From assembly GCA_964652155.1 (NCBI GenBank), contig CAZZBK010000055.1, positions 1-34,254 of the forward strand: a DNA stretch of 34,254 bases, written 5' to 3'. The translations under genes were made by a program, and so were the position numbers. Below the pieces are notes generated by a model. That model had not been told where the DNA came from. It saw only the letters and a program-made list of their open reading frames with translations, and made no database searches. This document shows positions 1 through 7,137 of this stretch, in pieces (the first letter of the stretch is position 1; every line of letters begins with the position of its first letter). Source of the stretch: CAZZBK01 sp964652155 (GTDB lineage: Bacteria; Planctomycetota; Planctomycetia; Pirellulales; PNKZ01).

Positions 1-813
1 CCGATCGACGAGTGCACACAGATTTGCGTGTTGGTCAAGTCGGCCGGCTTCAGTTTGTTGATGGCCGGCATGCTCATGTACAGCTTGGAGTTCTTGTTCA
101 TCAAACAACTCACCAAGAACGGCGAGTTGGGCAAAATCCAGCACTTGGCCGCGTCGCATCCGCAAGACATGGACGGCTGGCCCGCCTACTGGGAGAAAAT
201 GATCCCGATGCACTATGCCACGCACGTCGTGAGTCCGTGCTTGGGGTTGCTCGACGGACGGGCCGAGTACGTGAGCTGCTTTGGCTCGGGGACGGTGCGC
301 GACGATATCGCACACAAGTCAGGCAACAAGTTTGCCGTCGAGAGTTGCCATATCAAGGTACAAAACTCGGATGTGACGGCGCATATCTGGCGGTTCTTGT
401 ACGACGTCGCGCGGCAGTATCGCGAGAGCTTCGATGTGTACGGCACAAAAAAGAGTTTCGAGTGGACGCTGGTCGAAGGGGAGCCCCATGTGTTGCACAC
501 GGCCAAGAAGCCCGAGCACGAAATTGCCAGCAGGGTCGAGGTGCCCGACTTCGCGCATCTGCTCCCCGAACCGATTCGGATGTTCACCCAAACGATTCAA
601 GACGCCGATCACCTGTCGTTCATTCAGGGTGGCGGTCACGGCGGCTCACATCCGCACATGGTCCACGAGATGGTGAGTGCGTTGGTGGAGAACCGCGATC
701 CGAGACCGAACGCCACGACCAGCGCCAACTGGACCTGCGTGGGCATTTGTGCCCATCAGTCGGCGCTCAAGGGGGGCGAGATTGTGCGACTGCCGGAGTT
801 TACGCTGGCGTAG
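1..813 (+). CDS. Gfo/Idh/MocA family oxidoreductase, C-terminal part (5' truncated by window)
   Basis: The frame is open from the first base, so the real start and the N-terminal NAD(P)-binding Rossmann domain lie upstream; 270 residues are visible. The sequence resembles the C-terminal alpha/beta substrate-binding domain of Gfo/Idh/MocA sugar dehydrogenases. It has the helix carrying NGELGKIQHL, the later GGGHGGSHPHMVHEMV segment, and the ending ICAHQSALKGGEIVRLPEF, which is common in planctomycete members. Family members oxidise or reduce sugars and cyclitols with NAD(P); the substrate cannot be read here. Only 23 bases separate it from the sulfatase downstream, so the two are probably co-transcribed, which would suit breakdown of sulfated sugars. 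A GTG at position 28 is in frame but would leave no cofactor domain, so I do not take it as the start. Confidence 0.8.
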   Translation, partial: PIDECTQICVLVKSAGFSLLMAGMLMYSLEFLFIKQLTKNGELGKIQHLAASHPQDMDGWPAYWEKMIPMHYATHVVSPCLGLLDGRAEYVSCFGSGTVRDDIAHKSGNKFAVESCHIKVQNSDVTAHIWRFLYDVARQYRESFDVYGTKKSFEWTLVEGEPHVLHTAKKPEHEIASRVEVPDFAHLLPEPIRMFTQTIQDADHLSFIQGGGHGGSHPHMVHEMVSALVENRDPRPNATTSANWTCVGICAHQSALKGGEIVRLPEFTLA

Positions 814-836
814 AAATGATGAATGCGGAGTGATGA

Positions 837-2306
837 ATGATGAATTTAGGACATTGTGCGCTACGATGTTTATTCGTGGTCCTGCTTCTGGCCGCGCAAC
901 TCGACGCGGCGCCGAATGTGTTGTTCATCGCGATCGATGATCAAAACGACTGGATCGGCTGCCTGGGGGGACACCCACAGGTCAAGACACCAAACATCGA
1001 CCGACTCGCTAGTCGGGGCGTGCTGTTTACCAACGCGCACTGTCAATCGCCGCTGTGCAACCCGTCGCGCACCAGCGTACTAACCGGTTTGCGACCGTCG
1101 ACCACCGGCGTCTACTCACTCTCGCCGTGGTTTCGCACGCTGGGGGCGTTTGCCTCTCGGGCGACGCTCTTGCAGCATTTCCAGCGAAACGGCTACCGCA
1201 CGCTCACCACGGGCAAGATCTTTCACGACGCGTATCCGCCCATGAAGGAACGGGACAACGAGGTCGACGTGTGGGGCTTTCATGGCGGGCACAAACCGTT
1301 TCCGCCTCAAAAGTTCGTCAAGACACCGGACAACATCACACTGATGGACTGGGGCGTGCATCCCGACCGCGACGAGGTCATGGACGACACCAAGGTCGCC
1401 GATTGGGCGATCGAGCAACTGCAAGGGGAGCACAAGCAGCCGTTCTTCTTGGGAGTCGGTTTCCGTCATCCGCACGTGCCGTGCTACGCGCCGCAAAAGT
1501 GGTTCGATCTCTACCCCGACGCGTCGCTCATCATGCCAAGCGTCAAGGCGGACGACCGTGACGACCTGCCGCGGTTCGCTTCGTACCTGCATTGGAAGCT
1601 GCCCGAGCCGCGGCTCGACTGGCTGCAACGTGCCCAGCAGTGGCGACCGCTCGTGCGGGCCTACTTGGCCAGCATCAGCTATATGGATCATCAGTTGGGG
1701 CGCGTGCTTGACGCGCTCGACAAAGCCAAACTCGCCGACAACACGATCGTGGTTGTGTGGAGCGATCATGGTTGGCACTTGGGCGAGAAGGGGATCACGG
1801 GCAAGAACACGCTCTGGGATTGCTCGACGCGCGTGCCGCTGATTTTTGCCGGGCCGAGTGTCGTGCGTGGCGGCAAATGCAGTCGCCCGGCCGAGTTGCT
1901 CGACATGTATCCAACCCTGAGCGAGCTCTGCAACTTGCCGGCAGTTGCAGGGCTAGAAGGGCACAGCCTTGCGGCGCAGCTTAAAGACCCGACCGCGCCG
2001 CGTGAGTGGCCTGCGATTACGACACACAATCACGACAACCACGGCGTGCGAAGCGAGCGGTGGCGATACATCCGCTACGCCGACGGCTCGGAGGAGTTGT
2101 ATGACCTGCAAGCCGACCCCAACGAGTGGACGAATCTCGCCAAGCTGAGCGAGCATGAGGGGGTGAAGCGAGAGCTGGCGCGCTGGATGCCGCGCACGAG
2201 TGCTCCGCCTGCCCCGGGCAGCAAAGCCCGACTGCTTGAGTACCGCGATGGCGTCGCGGTCTGGGAGGGAAAGGTGATCGATCCGCTCGCAGCGTTGCCG
2301 GAGTAA
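837..2306 (+). CDS. Sulfatase (iduronate-2-sulfatase-like), exported
   Basis: A 489-residue type I sulfatase of the alkaline-phosphatase superfamily, which hydrolyses sulfate esters, probably on polysaccharides. A hydrophobic N-terminus (about residues 8-24) looks like a signal peptide and is followed directly by the first strand, PNVLFIAIDD, with metal-binding Asp34-Asp35. The signature CNPSRTSVLTG starts at Cys74, the residue a formylglycine-generating enzyme would convert. The second metal-site motif, SDHGWHLGEKG, is followed by the TLWDCSTRVPLIF segment typical of iduronate-2-sulfatase-like members. ATG 837 is directly followed by another ATG (840), so the start is certain only to one codon. 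It lies 23 bases behind the oxidoreductase. No sulfatase-maturase gene is seen in the window. The family is secure; the substrate is unknown. Confidence 0.93.
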   Translation: MMNLGHCALRCLFVVLLLAAQLDAAPNVLFIAIDDQNDWIGCLGGHPQVKTPNIDRLASRGVLFTNAHCQSPLCNPSRTSVLTGLRPSTTGVYSLSPWFRTLGAFASRATLLQHFQRNGYRTLTTGKIFHDAYPPMKERDNEVDVWGFHGGHKPFPPQKFVKTPDNITLMDWGVHPDRDEVMDDTKVADWAIEQLQGEHKQPFFLGVGFRHPHVPCYAPQKWFDLYPDASLIMPSVKADDRDDLPRFASYLHWKLPEPRLDWLQRAQQWRPLVRAYLASISYMDHQLGRVLDALDKAKLADNTIVVVWSDHGWHLGEKGITGKNTLWDCSTRVPLIFAGPSVVRGGKCSRPAELLDMYPTLSELCNLPAVAGLEGHSLAAQLKDPTAPREWPAITTHNHDNHGVRSERWRYIRYADGSEELYDLQADPNEWTNLAKLSEHEGVKRELARWMPRTSAPPAPGSKARLLEYRDGVAVWEGKVIDPLAALPE

Positions 2307-2383
2307 GTTTCTGGATTTTGACTGCTTACCAGGGTTAAGATTGACGTAGTGAATTGAATCCAATCGCGATCAGGCGAGACACG

Positions 2384-2575
2384 ATGCAAACGGTCAAGTA
2401 CGTGTACTGGCAAGACGACGACCTGTGGCTAGGGTACTTTGAAGAGTATCCCGACTACTGGACGCAAGGAGAATCGTTCGACGACCTCTGCGAACAACTC
2501 AAGGATCTGTATGCCGACCTAACCAGCGGGCAGATTCCCGGAGTCCGCAAGGTCGGCGAATTGGTCGTGCCATGA
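2384..2575 (+). CDS. hicB: HicB-family antitoxin-like protein
   Basis: A 63-residue protein with the short HicB-like fold: an antiparallel-strand opening (KYVYWQDDDLWLGYFEEYPD), then GESFDDLCEQLKDLYADL, matching the HicB pattern of an aromatic, acidic strand followed by an amphipathic helix. It is the short form, without a C-terminal helix-turn-helix. ATG 2384 is chosen because the domain begins right there; an upstream TTG at 2354 adds only a poor extension. Its stop codon overlaps the start of the next gene as ATGA, which implies translational coupling with the HicA-like partner. The expected role is to bind and mask the RNase toxin. The gene order is antitoxin first, the reverse of E. coli hicAB. 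Confidence 0.75.
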   Translation: MQTVKYVYWQDDDLWLGYFEEYPDYWTQGESFDDLCEQLKDLYADLTSGQIPGVRKVGELVVP

Positions 2576-2772
2576 AACGGGTCGATCTCATTCGCGAACT
2601 CGAACGACTCGGTTGCGTGCTCATTCGTCACGGAGCGAGGCACGACTGGTATCGCAATTCAAGCACGAATGCATGCCAGCCTGTACCACGTCACCGTGAG
2701 ATCAAAGAGCATCTCGCGCGACATATCTTGCGGCTGATGAGCCAACCACCTCAAGAGCCAGCGGGGGAGTAA
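2572..2772 (+). CDS. hicA: HicA-family mRNA interferase toxin (YcfA-like)
   Basis: A 66-residue protein with a dsRBD-like HicA fold. It opens with the helix VDLIRELERLGCVLIRHGARHDWY, in which His24 falls where the HicA catalytic histidine is expected, after a Gly-x-x. It continues with PVPRHREIKEHLARHILRLM, which matches the PRH..EI......ILR ending of the family. HicA toxins cleave mRNA and are blocked by HicB. Its ATG overlaps the hicB stop (ATGA). The 3' end lies 42 bases from the end of a convergent gene. The family is well supported; activity has to be tested, because many chromosomal copies are silent. Confidence 0.8.
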   Translation: MKRVDLIRELERLGCVLIRHGARHDWYRNSSTNACQPVPRHREIKEHLARHILRLMSQPPQEPAGE

Positions 2773-2814
2773 ATCTCACCACGATGAATAGCGTGGGCGC
2801 GGCGGACGTGACGA

Positions 2815-3732
2815 TTACCGTGCGTAGCTGACCCGACCGGGGGCGGTGATCGGCAACAACGCGAGCAGCGCGTCCCCCTCTTCGACCCGCGGATAGGCGC
2901 GCAGGAACAAGGCGAGTCCCGCGTCGTTCGCCAGCACCTCAACCGGGTCGTCCCCCAGTGGGTCGACCACACGGCCGATGACCTGACCGGGGGTGATGAC
3001 CTCGCCCAACTCGACGGCCCGTTCGAAGAAGCCGGCCCCGGGCGAAGGATGCTGCCGCTGCAAATGTCCGCTGTGGTCGCGATCGTCTTCGACCGTGAAC
3101 CGCACATGATTGGGTTGTGGCTTTTCGTCGAGCATGCCCAAGGCACGAGCCACCTGATGCACGCCGAGCACGTTTTGTTCGACCCGGCCGCGCTCGTAGG
3201 TCGCTTCGCCACCGTTCTCGACGTAGATCGCCGGGATGTTTGCGTCACGGGCCACCGACAGGGACGTGCCGTTGAAGCGGGGATTGGTCCCCCAAACGAT
3301 CGGCAAATTGAATGCCAGGGCCATCAGCCGCTGACGTTCGAGCACGGCGGGGTCGCTATGCAGCGCGTAACCGGCGAGCGAGAGCATGCGATAGCGCGAG
3401 CCGGCCGTGTGCAGATCGATATAATAGTCGGCCGTGCGGATGAGCTCGCTGAGGGCAAACGCCGTTTGCTCGGTGAGCGTGCCGTCGGCGCGGCCCGGAC
3501 AGGTCCGGGCGAGATCTTTCAGATCGTCGGCCGTGCGGTGGCAGCGGGCGAACGCCGCCTCGTTGACGACCGGCGCGACCGTGATCCGCCCACGCAGTTG
3601 ACTGGGGACGATCTCCGCGAGCAACGCTCGGCAGGTGAGCATCGGCTCGAATTCGTCGCCATGAACCCCGCCGGTCACCAGCAGATGGGGCCCCGGCGCT
3701 GTACCTTCGATCGTGCGGCTAAGTAGTTTCAT
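2815..3732 (-). CDS. Succinylglutamate desuccinylase/aspartoacylase family zinc hydrolase
   Basis: A 305-residue member of the AstE/AspA branch of the M14-like zinc carboxypeptidase fold. Zinc-ligand motifs are visible: GGVHGDE with His24 and Glu27, and DLHT with His108. The later segment AIYVENGG (Glu172) is a good candidate for the general base. The last third (about residues 215-300) is the beta-rich C-terminal domain with the GEVITPGQVIGRVVDPLGD pattern found in AstE-like proteins. Relatives remove acyl groups from N-acyl amino acids; the substrate is not readable. It lies 42 bases downstream of the glutaredoxin-like gene on the same strand, so they may share a transcript. No arginine-succinyltransferase genes are nearby, so a role in the AST pathway is unlikely. 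Confidence 0.85.
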   Translation of the reverse strand: MKLLSRTIEGTAPGPHLLVTGGVHGDEFEPMLTCRALLAEIVPSQLRGRITVAPVVNEAAFARCHRTADDLKDLARTCPGRADGTLTEQTAFALSELIRTADYYIDLHTAGSRYRMLSLAGYALHSDPAVLERQRLMALAFNLPIVWGTNPRFNGTSLSVARDANIPAIYVENGGEATYERGRVEQNVLGVHQVARALGMLDEKPQPNHVRFTVEDDRDHSGHLQRQHPSPGAGFFERAVELGEVITPGQVIGRVVDPLGDDPVEVLANDAGLALFLRAYPRVEEGDALLALLPITAPGRVSYAR

Positions 3733-3774
3733 GGGAGAACCAAGCGATGAATAGAACGAATGATGAGAATTGGG

Positions 3775-4017
3775 TTAAGGGAGCGACTCGCGCGCCAGCA
3801 GCAGGCGGCGGAGTAGAAACTCGTCAACACGCCCTTTGAAGCGGACTTGCCCATCGATCTCGACGACCGGCACCCAGACGTCGAATTGGGCGCGTAGGTC
3901 CTCGTCGGCGTCGATGTCTACCTCTTTTGGGTTAAGCCCGTAGCGCAGCAAGGTCGCTTTGGCGTCGTCGCAGAGGTGGCAGCCTGTGCGAGTATAGAGG
4001 ACGACCGTAGGGGGCAC
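3775..4017 (-). CDS. Glutaredoxin family protein (DUF836-like)
   Basis: A small thioredoxin-fold protein of about 80 residues. The first strand VVLYTRTGCHLCDDAK carries the CxxC redox motif (Cys-His-Leu-Cys), followed by YGLNPKEVDID, the cis-proline region VWVPVVEIDGQ and a final helix. The frame runs open upstream to an ATG at 4245, but that extra stretch of 76 residues is basic, has no domain character and occupies the region upstream of the divergent kinase. GTG 4017, 11 bases after a GGAG, gives the usual family length, so I place the start there; a TTG at 4023 is also possible. The likely role is thiol-disulfide exchange. It is probably co-transcribed with the deacylase downstream. Confidence 0.7.
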   Translation of the reverse strand: MPPTVVLYTRTGCHLCDDAKATLLRYGLNPKEVDIDADEDLRAQFDVWVPVVEIDGQVRFKGRVDEFLLRRLLLARESLP

Positions 4018-4265
4018 GAGCGGCAAGACTCCGTCGAGGGGCGAGCGAGCGGCGAGAGCGTGGTGTCGAGTGTACCGTTTCGGCTGCCGCTTGTCGTGCT
4101 GCTTGGCCTCAGGTGTCCGGCAATTTTTCTTTACGGCTTGGAAGATAATTGATATCTTTTCGAGGCCGGTGTTACACTTGAGTGTTGATCGACCGTCGCG
4201 ACGAGCGGCAAACACTTCTCTGAAATAGAACTCTATCGAGGGCATCGTTCGATCCCTTCGTTGGC

Positions 4266-5927
4266 ATGGCGAAACTTCCGTCGGACAAATTTCTGGAACT
4301 GCTCCGCCGGAGCGAACTGGTCGAGGCGAAAGCGCTCGATAAGTCGTTGGCTGATTTTGCGTCGGCGTCGGGCGATCCCAACACGGCCGATGCCGACGTG
4401 CTTTGTAACTATCTCATCAACGCCTCGCTGATCAGCAAGTGGCAGCGCGACAAGCTGATGGACGGTCGCCACAAAGGCTTTTTCCTTGGCAAGTACAAGT
4501 TGCTGGGGCAACTCGGCTCTGGCGGCATGGCCAGCGTGTATCTGGCCGAACACAAGTTCATGCACCGTCGCGTGGCGATCAAGGTGCTGCCGAAGAACAA
4601 GGTCGACGACTCGTCCTATTTGCAGCGATTCTACCTCGAAGCCCGCGCCGCCGCCGCGCTCGACCACTCGAACATTGTGAGGGCGTTCGACGTCGACTTC
4701 GACAGCACGGCCAATGTCCACTACTTGGTCATGGAGTACGTCGAGGGGAGCGACCTGCAATCGCTCGTGAAGAACAAGGGGCCGCTGCCTTACGAAGAGG
4801 CTGCCGAGTACGTCCGCCAGGCGGCCGACGGCTTGGCCCATGCCCACCAACGGGGTTTGATCCACCGCGACATCAAGCCAGCCAACCTGCTGGTCGACCT
4901 GCGCGGCACGGTCAAGGTGCTGGACATGGGGCTCGCCCGCTTTGCCGACGACGACAAAGACGCGTCGCTGACCGTGGCCCATGAGGAGAATGTGCTGGGG
5001 ACCGCCGACTACTTAGCCCCCGAGCAGGCAATTAACAGCCACACGGTCGACAGCCGGGCGGACATTTATAGCCTCGGCGGCACATTGTATTACCTGCTCA
5101 CCGGCCACCCACCGTTCCCCGAGGGGACGCTGACCCAGCGATTGATGAAGCATCAAAATGCGACGCCGGCCCCGATCGCCGCTGAACGCGCCAAGCTGCT
5201 CAAAGAGCCGGATGCCGATACGCCGCAAGAACTGATCGACATTTGCAGCCACATGATGGCCAAGAAACCGGAAGAACGGTTTCAATCGGCCCAGGACTTG
5301 ACCAAGACGCTGGGTCAATGGCTGGCCATGCGGCGGGGCGAAAGCAACCAGTTCGCCTCGATGAACGCAGCAAACTCAATGAACGCGGCGGGCTCGCTGA
5401 ACACGGCGGGCTCGCTCAACGGCGGCACCACCGAGCGAGCCGCCAGTGGCGACAGTACCCCAGCGCTGAGCGGTGGGGGAAGCGGCTCCGGTGCCGGGCT
5501 GGCTGAGTTGCCTCCCATGGCCGGCGGTCCCACCTCGCCTTTCCAAGACACGGCTCCCAACGGCATGCCGACGGTCAAGGTGATGAGCCCCGCTCAGGCG
5601 AGTGCCGGAGACGCAACCGAGGCGGTTCCGCAAATTGTCATCAAGACAACGGCGAAAAAGGGGGGCTCCGCACCGCGCGTGAGCAGCAGCGACGTGCACG
5701 ACTTCGCCTCCATCGCGCCGACCACGCCCGAGGCGGTTGGCTCGAGCCCGTCGTCACCTCGACCGCGCTCATCGCCATCGAATTCAGGTTCCGCGTCGGC
5801 GAAGCGATCGGGTAAAGGGAAAAAATCGACGCTCCGCATGGCTCCTCCCCGCTCGATTGTGCTCGTCTCGATCGCGACGTGTGCGCTGATTATGGTCGCC
5901 ATTGCTTTACTGGCCTTCGCAATTTAA
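4266..5927 (+). CDS. Ser/Thr protein kinase with C-terminal membrane anchor
   Basis: A 553-residue Hanks-type kinase. Residues 1-75 form an N-terminal helical extension of the kind seen in planctomycete kinases. The catalytic domain spans about 77-350, with the glycine loop GSGGMAS at 84-90, ATP-anchoring Lys106, catalytic HRD at 200-202 (Asp202), metal-binding Asp220 in DMG (replacing DFG), and APE at 251-253. All key residues are present, so it should be active. Residues 360-525 are a low-complexity linker rich in Ser, Ala, Gly and Pro, with a short repeated unit around 366-386 (MNAAN, MNAAG, LNTAG, LNGG). A single hydrophobic helix at about 531-553 ends the protein, so it appears tail-anchored with the kinase in the cytoplasm and no extracellular sensor. 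The substrate is unknown, and no phosphatase gene lies nearby. Confidence 0.93.
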   Translation: MAKLPSDKFLELLRRSELVEAKALDKSLADFASASGDPNTADADVLCNYLINASLISKWQRDKLMDGRHKGFFLGKYKLLGQLGSGGMASVYLAEHKFMHRRVAIKVLPKNKVDDSSYLQRFYLEARAAAALDHSNIVRAFDVDFDSTANVHYLVMEYVEGSDLQSLVKNKGPLPYEEAAEYVRQAADGLAHAHQRGLIHRDIKPANLLVDLRGTVKVLDMGLARFADDDKDASLTVAHEENVLGTADYLAPEQAINSHTVDSRADIYSLGGTLYYLLTGHPPFPEGTLTQRLMKHQNATPAPIAAERAKLLKEPDADTPQELIDICSHMMAKKPEERFQSAQDLTKTLGQWLAMRRGESNQFASMNAANSMNAAGSLNTAGSLNGGTTERAASGDSTPALSGGGSGSGAGLAELPPMAGGPTSPFQDTAPNGMPTVKVMSPAQASAGDATEAVPQIVIKTTAKKGGSAPRVSSSDVHDFASIAPTTPEAVGSSPSSPRPRSSPSNSGSASAKRSGKGKKSTLRMAPPRSIVLVSIATCALIMVAIALLAFAI

Positions 5928-6150
5928 CGCGGCCAACCAATAGTTCGCGCGCGAATTAAAGGCGACTCCCGGTCCACATGTCCGGCTGTCAACACCCCCC
6001 GGCCGGATTCTCTAAGCACCGGCCATTTCAGGACTTAAATTCGGCCTTGAATGCGCTTTTCATCGCTTTCTACGATGGAGTCATGCGTCGTCGGCAGCCT
6101 AGCGGCTCTCGGCCACGCCTGTCGACCTCGGCGATGGACTCATCGGGGTC

Positions 6151-6900
6151 ATGATTTCCAGGCAATGGACAGCGCAGAACACGCCGCTTGTCGAGGCCTT
6201 GATCGTGCGTCGCCCTCAGCTTCCGCAGCAAACCGGACACAAGGTTCGGCAGTCCACACCTAATCAACTCAGCCGCACCAACCGCTCCCATCATCGCGCG
6301 GCGACACCGTTTCGCGGCAGTCGCACGCGCGGAGACATCAACGAGCGGTTGCCCTACGCGCCCCCTGAAAACTGGTACGAACCGCGCGCCGCGCACAGCC
6401 ACTACCGGTTCGTTATCCAGCAGCCGGGCAAGGGCTACCGGTTCTTCATCACCCCCGACGATGTGCGGGCCCGGCTCGCTCAGCTGCCGAGCGCGTTTGT
6501 CAGTCCGTTGCAGGTTGTGCAATTCAGCCAAATGACGCGGAAAAAGGCCTACGCCCCCTGCTATGGCATGCAATGGGGAACGGCGATCTACCTGTATCCG
6601 ATCGAGGAGAACCTGATCGAGCGCTACAACTACCCCCCGAAGCCGGCCCAGCTCAACGAGGCGCGGATGTTTGGTGGCCGCTGGGAGCAAGCGTCTCGAA
6701 ACGAGTGGTTGCTGATCTGGACCGAGGAGGCGGTTCGGGACTTCTTTCTGAACAATATCCTGATCCACGAGCTTGGGCACCTGCTCGACCAGCGGAATGA
6801 CCGAACGGTCGATCGCGAGCGTTATGCCGAATGGTTCGCCATTCACTGGGGTTATTTGCAAAGCCGGGGGCGAACCGGAGCGCCGCGGCGTGGGGCGTAG
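6151..6900 (+). CDS. Putative HELGH zinc metalloprotease-like protein
   Basis: A 249-residue protein that I cannot place in a named family. Residues 206-210 are HELGH, a zincin-type HExxH motif, within an amphipathic helix (FFLNNILIHELGHLLD). Further on, RYAEWFA includes Glu227, which could be the third zinc ligand as in gluzincin-like proteins. The first 65 residues are basic and probably disordered, and no signal peptide or membrane helix is visible. The middle part has PENWYEP and a GTAIYLYPIEENL strand. A cytosolic minimal peptidase is the simplest reading. ATG 6151 follows GGGG with short spacing; the region before about residue 65 could be non-coding if a later start is used. The gene stands alone between the kinase and the cytochrome. 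Confidence 0.6.
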   Translation: MISRQWTAQNTPLVEALIVRRPQLPQQTGHKVRQSTPNQLSRTNRSHHRAATPFRGSRTRGDINERLPYAPPENWYEPRAAHSHYRFVIQQPGKGYRFFITPDDVRARLAQLPSAFVSPLQVVQFSQMTRKKAYAPCYGMQWGTAIYLYPIEENLIERYNYPPKPAQLNEARMFGGRWEQASRNEWLLIWTEEAVRDFFLNNILIHELGHLLDQRNDRTVDRERYAEWFAIHWGYLQSRGRTGAPRRGA

Positions 6901-6928
6901 GGGGGAGGCCGATGAAGCTTCCCAAGAT

Positions 6929-6970
6929 CCTCAACCGGCCTTCGGCCAGCTTCCTCAGGAGGGAGCAGGG
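6929..6970 (+). repeat. REP-like GC-rich palindromic repeat, copy 1
   Basis: The segment reads CCTCA, then a CCGGCCTTCGGCC hairpin core, then CTTCCTCAGGAGGGAG. It is clearly related to the two units near 30.3 kb: all share CCTCA at one end, the CCTTCGG core, and a second small hairpin ending in GGGAG. It lies in the gap between the metalloprotease-like gene and the cytochrome gene. Confidence 0.5.
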
Positions 6971-7027
6971 GGTTTCCAGCGACTTTCGTGATGCCCACAC
7001 AAATGCCGCGGCGGGGTCATTGTTTTC

Positions 7028-7057
7028 TAGACTTTACAACGGTGTTTTCGCTATACT
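7028..7057 (+). promoter_or_regulatory. Possible sigma-70-type promoter for the cytochrome gene
   Basis: A TAGACT hexamer (7028-7033, 4 of 6 matches to TTGACA) and a TATACT hexamer (7052-7057, 5 of 6 matches to TATAAT) are separated by 18 bases, in the AT-richer patch about 80 bases before the cytochrome start. This is sequence resemblance only; the -10 box is the stronger half. Confidence 0.3.
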
Positions 7058-7137
7058 CCAGCGTTGGTTGGCGTGATCCATTGCGCTCAGCCACACGGAA
7101 CAGCATCGGAACAGAGAAATCAATCGAGGAGCCAACC

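Noticed and set aside
814..850. Repeated GATGAATG-like words between the oxidoreductase and the sulfatase
   Set aside because: Only three short, irregular copies, partly overlapping the sulfatase start codon; too little to call a repeat element.
4130..4158. TTTACG-N17-TATCTT as a promoter of the kinase gene
   Set aside because: Both boxes match only 4 of 6 positions; not better than chance in this region.
4018..4245. N-terminal extension of the glutaredoxin-like frame up to ATG 4245
   Set aside because: It is basic, shows no domain and fills the space needed for divergent promoters; the family is about 80 residues long.
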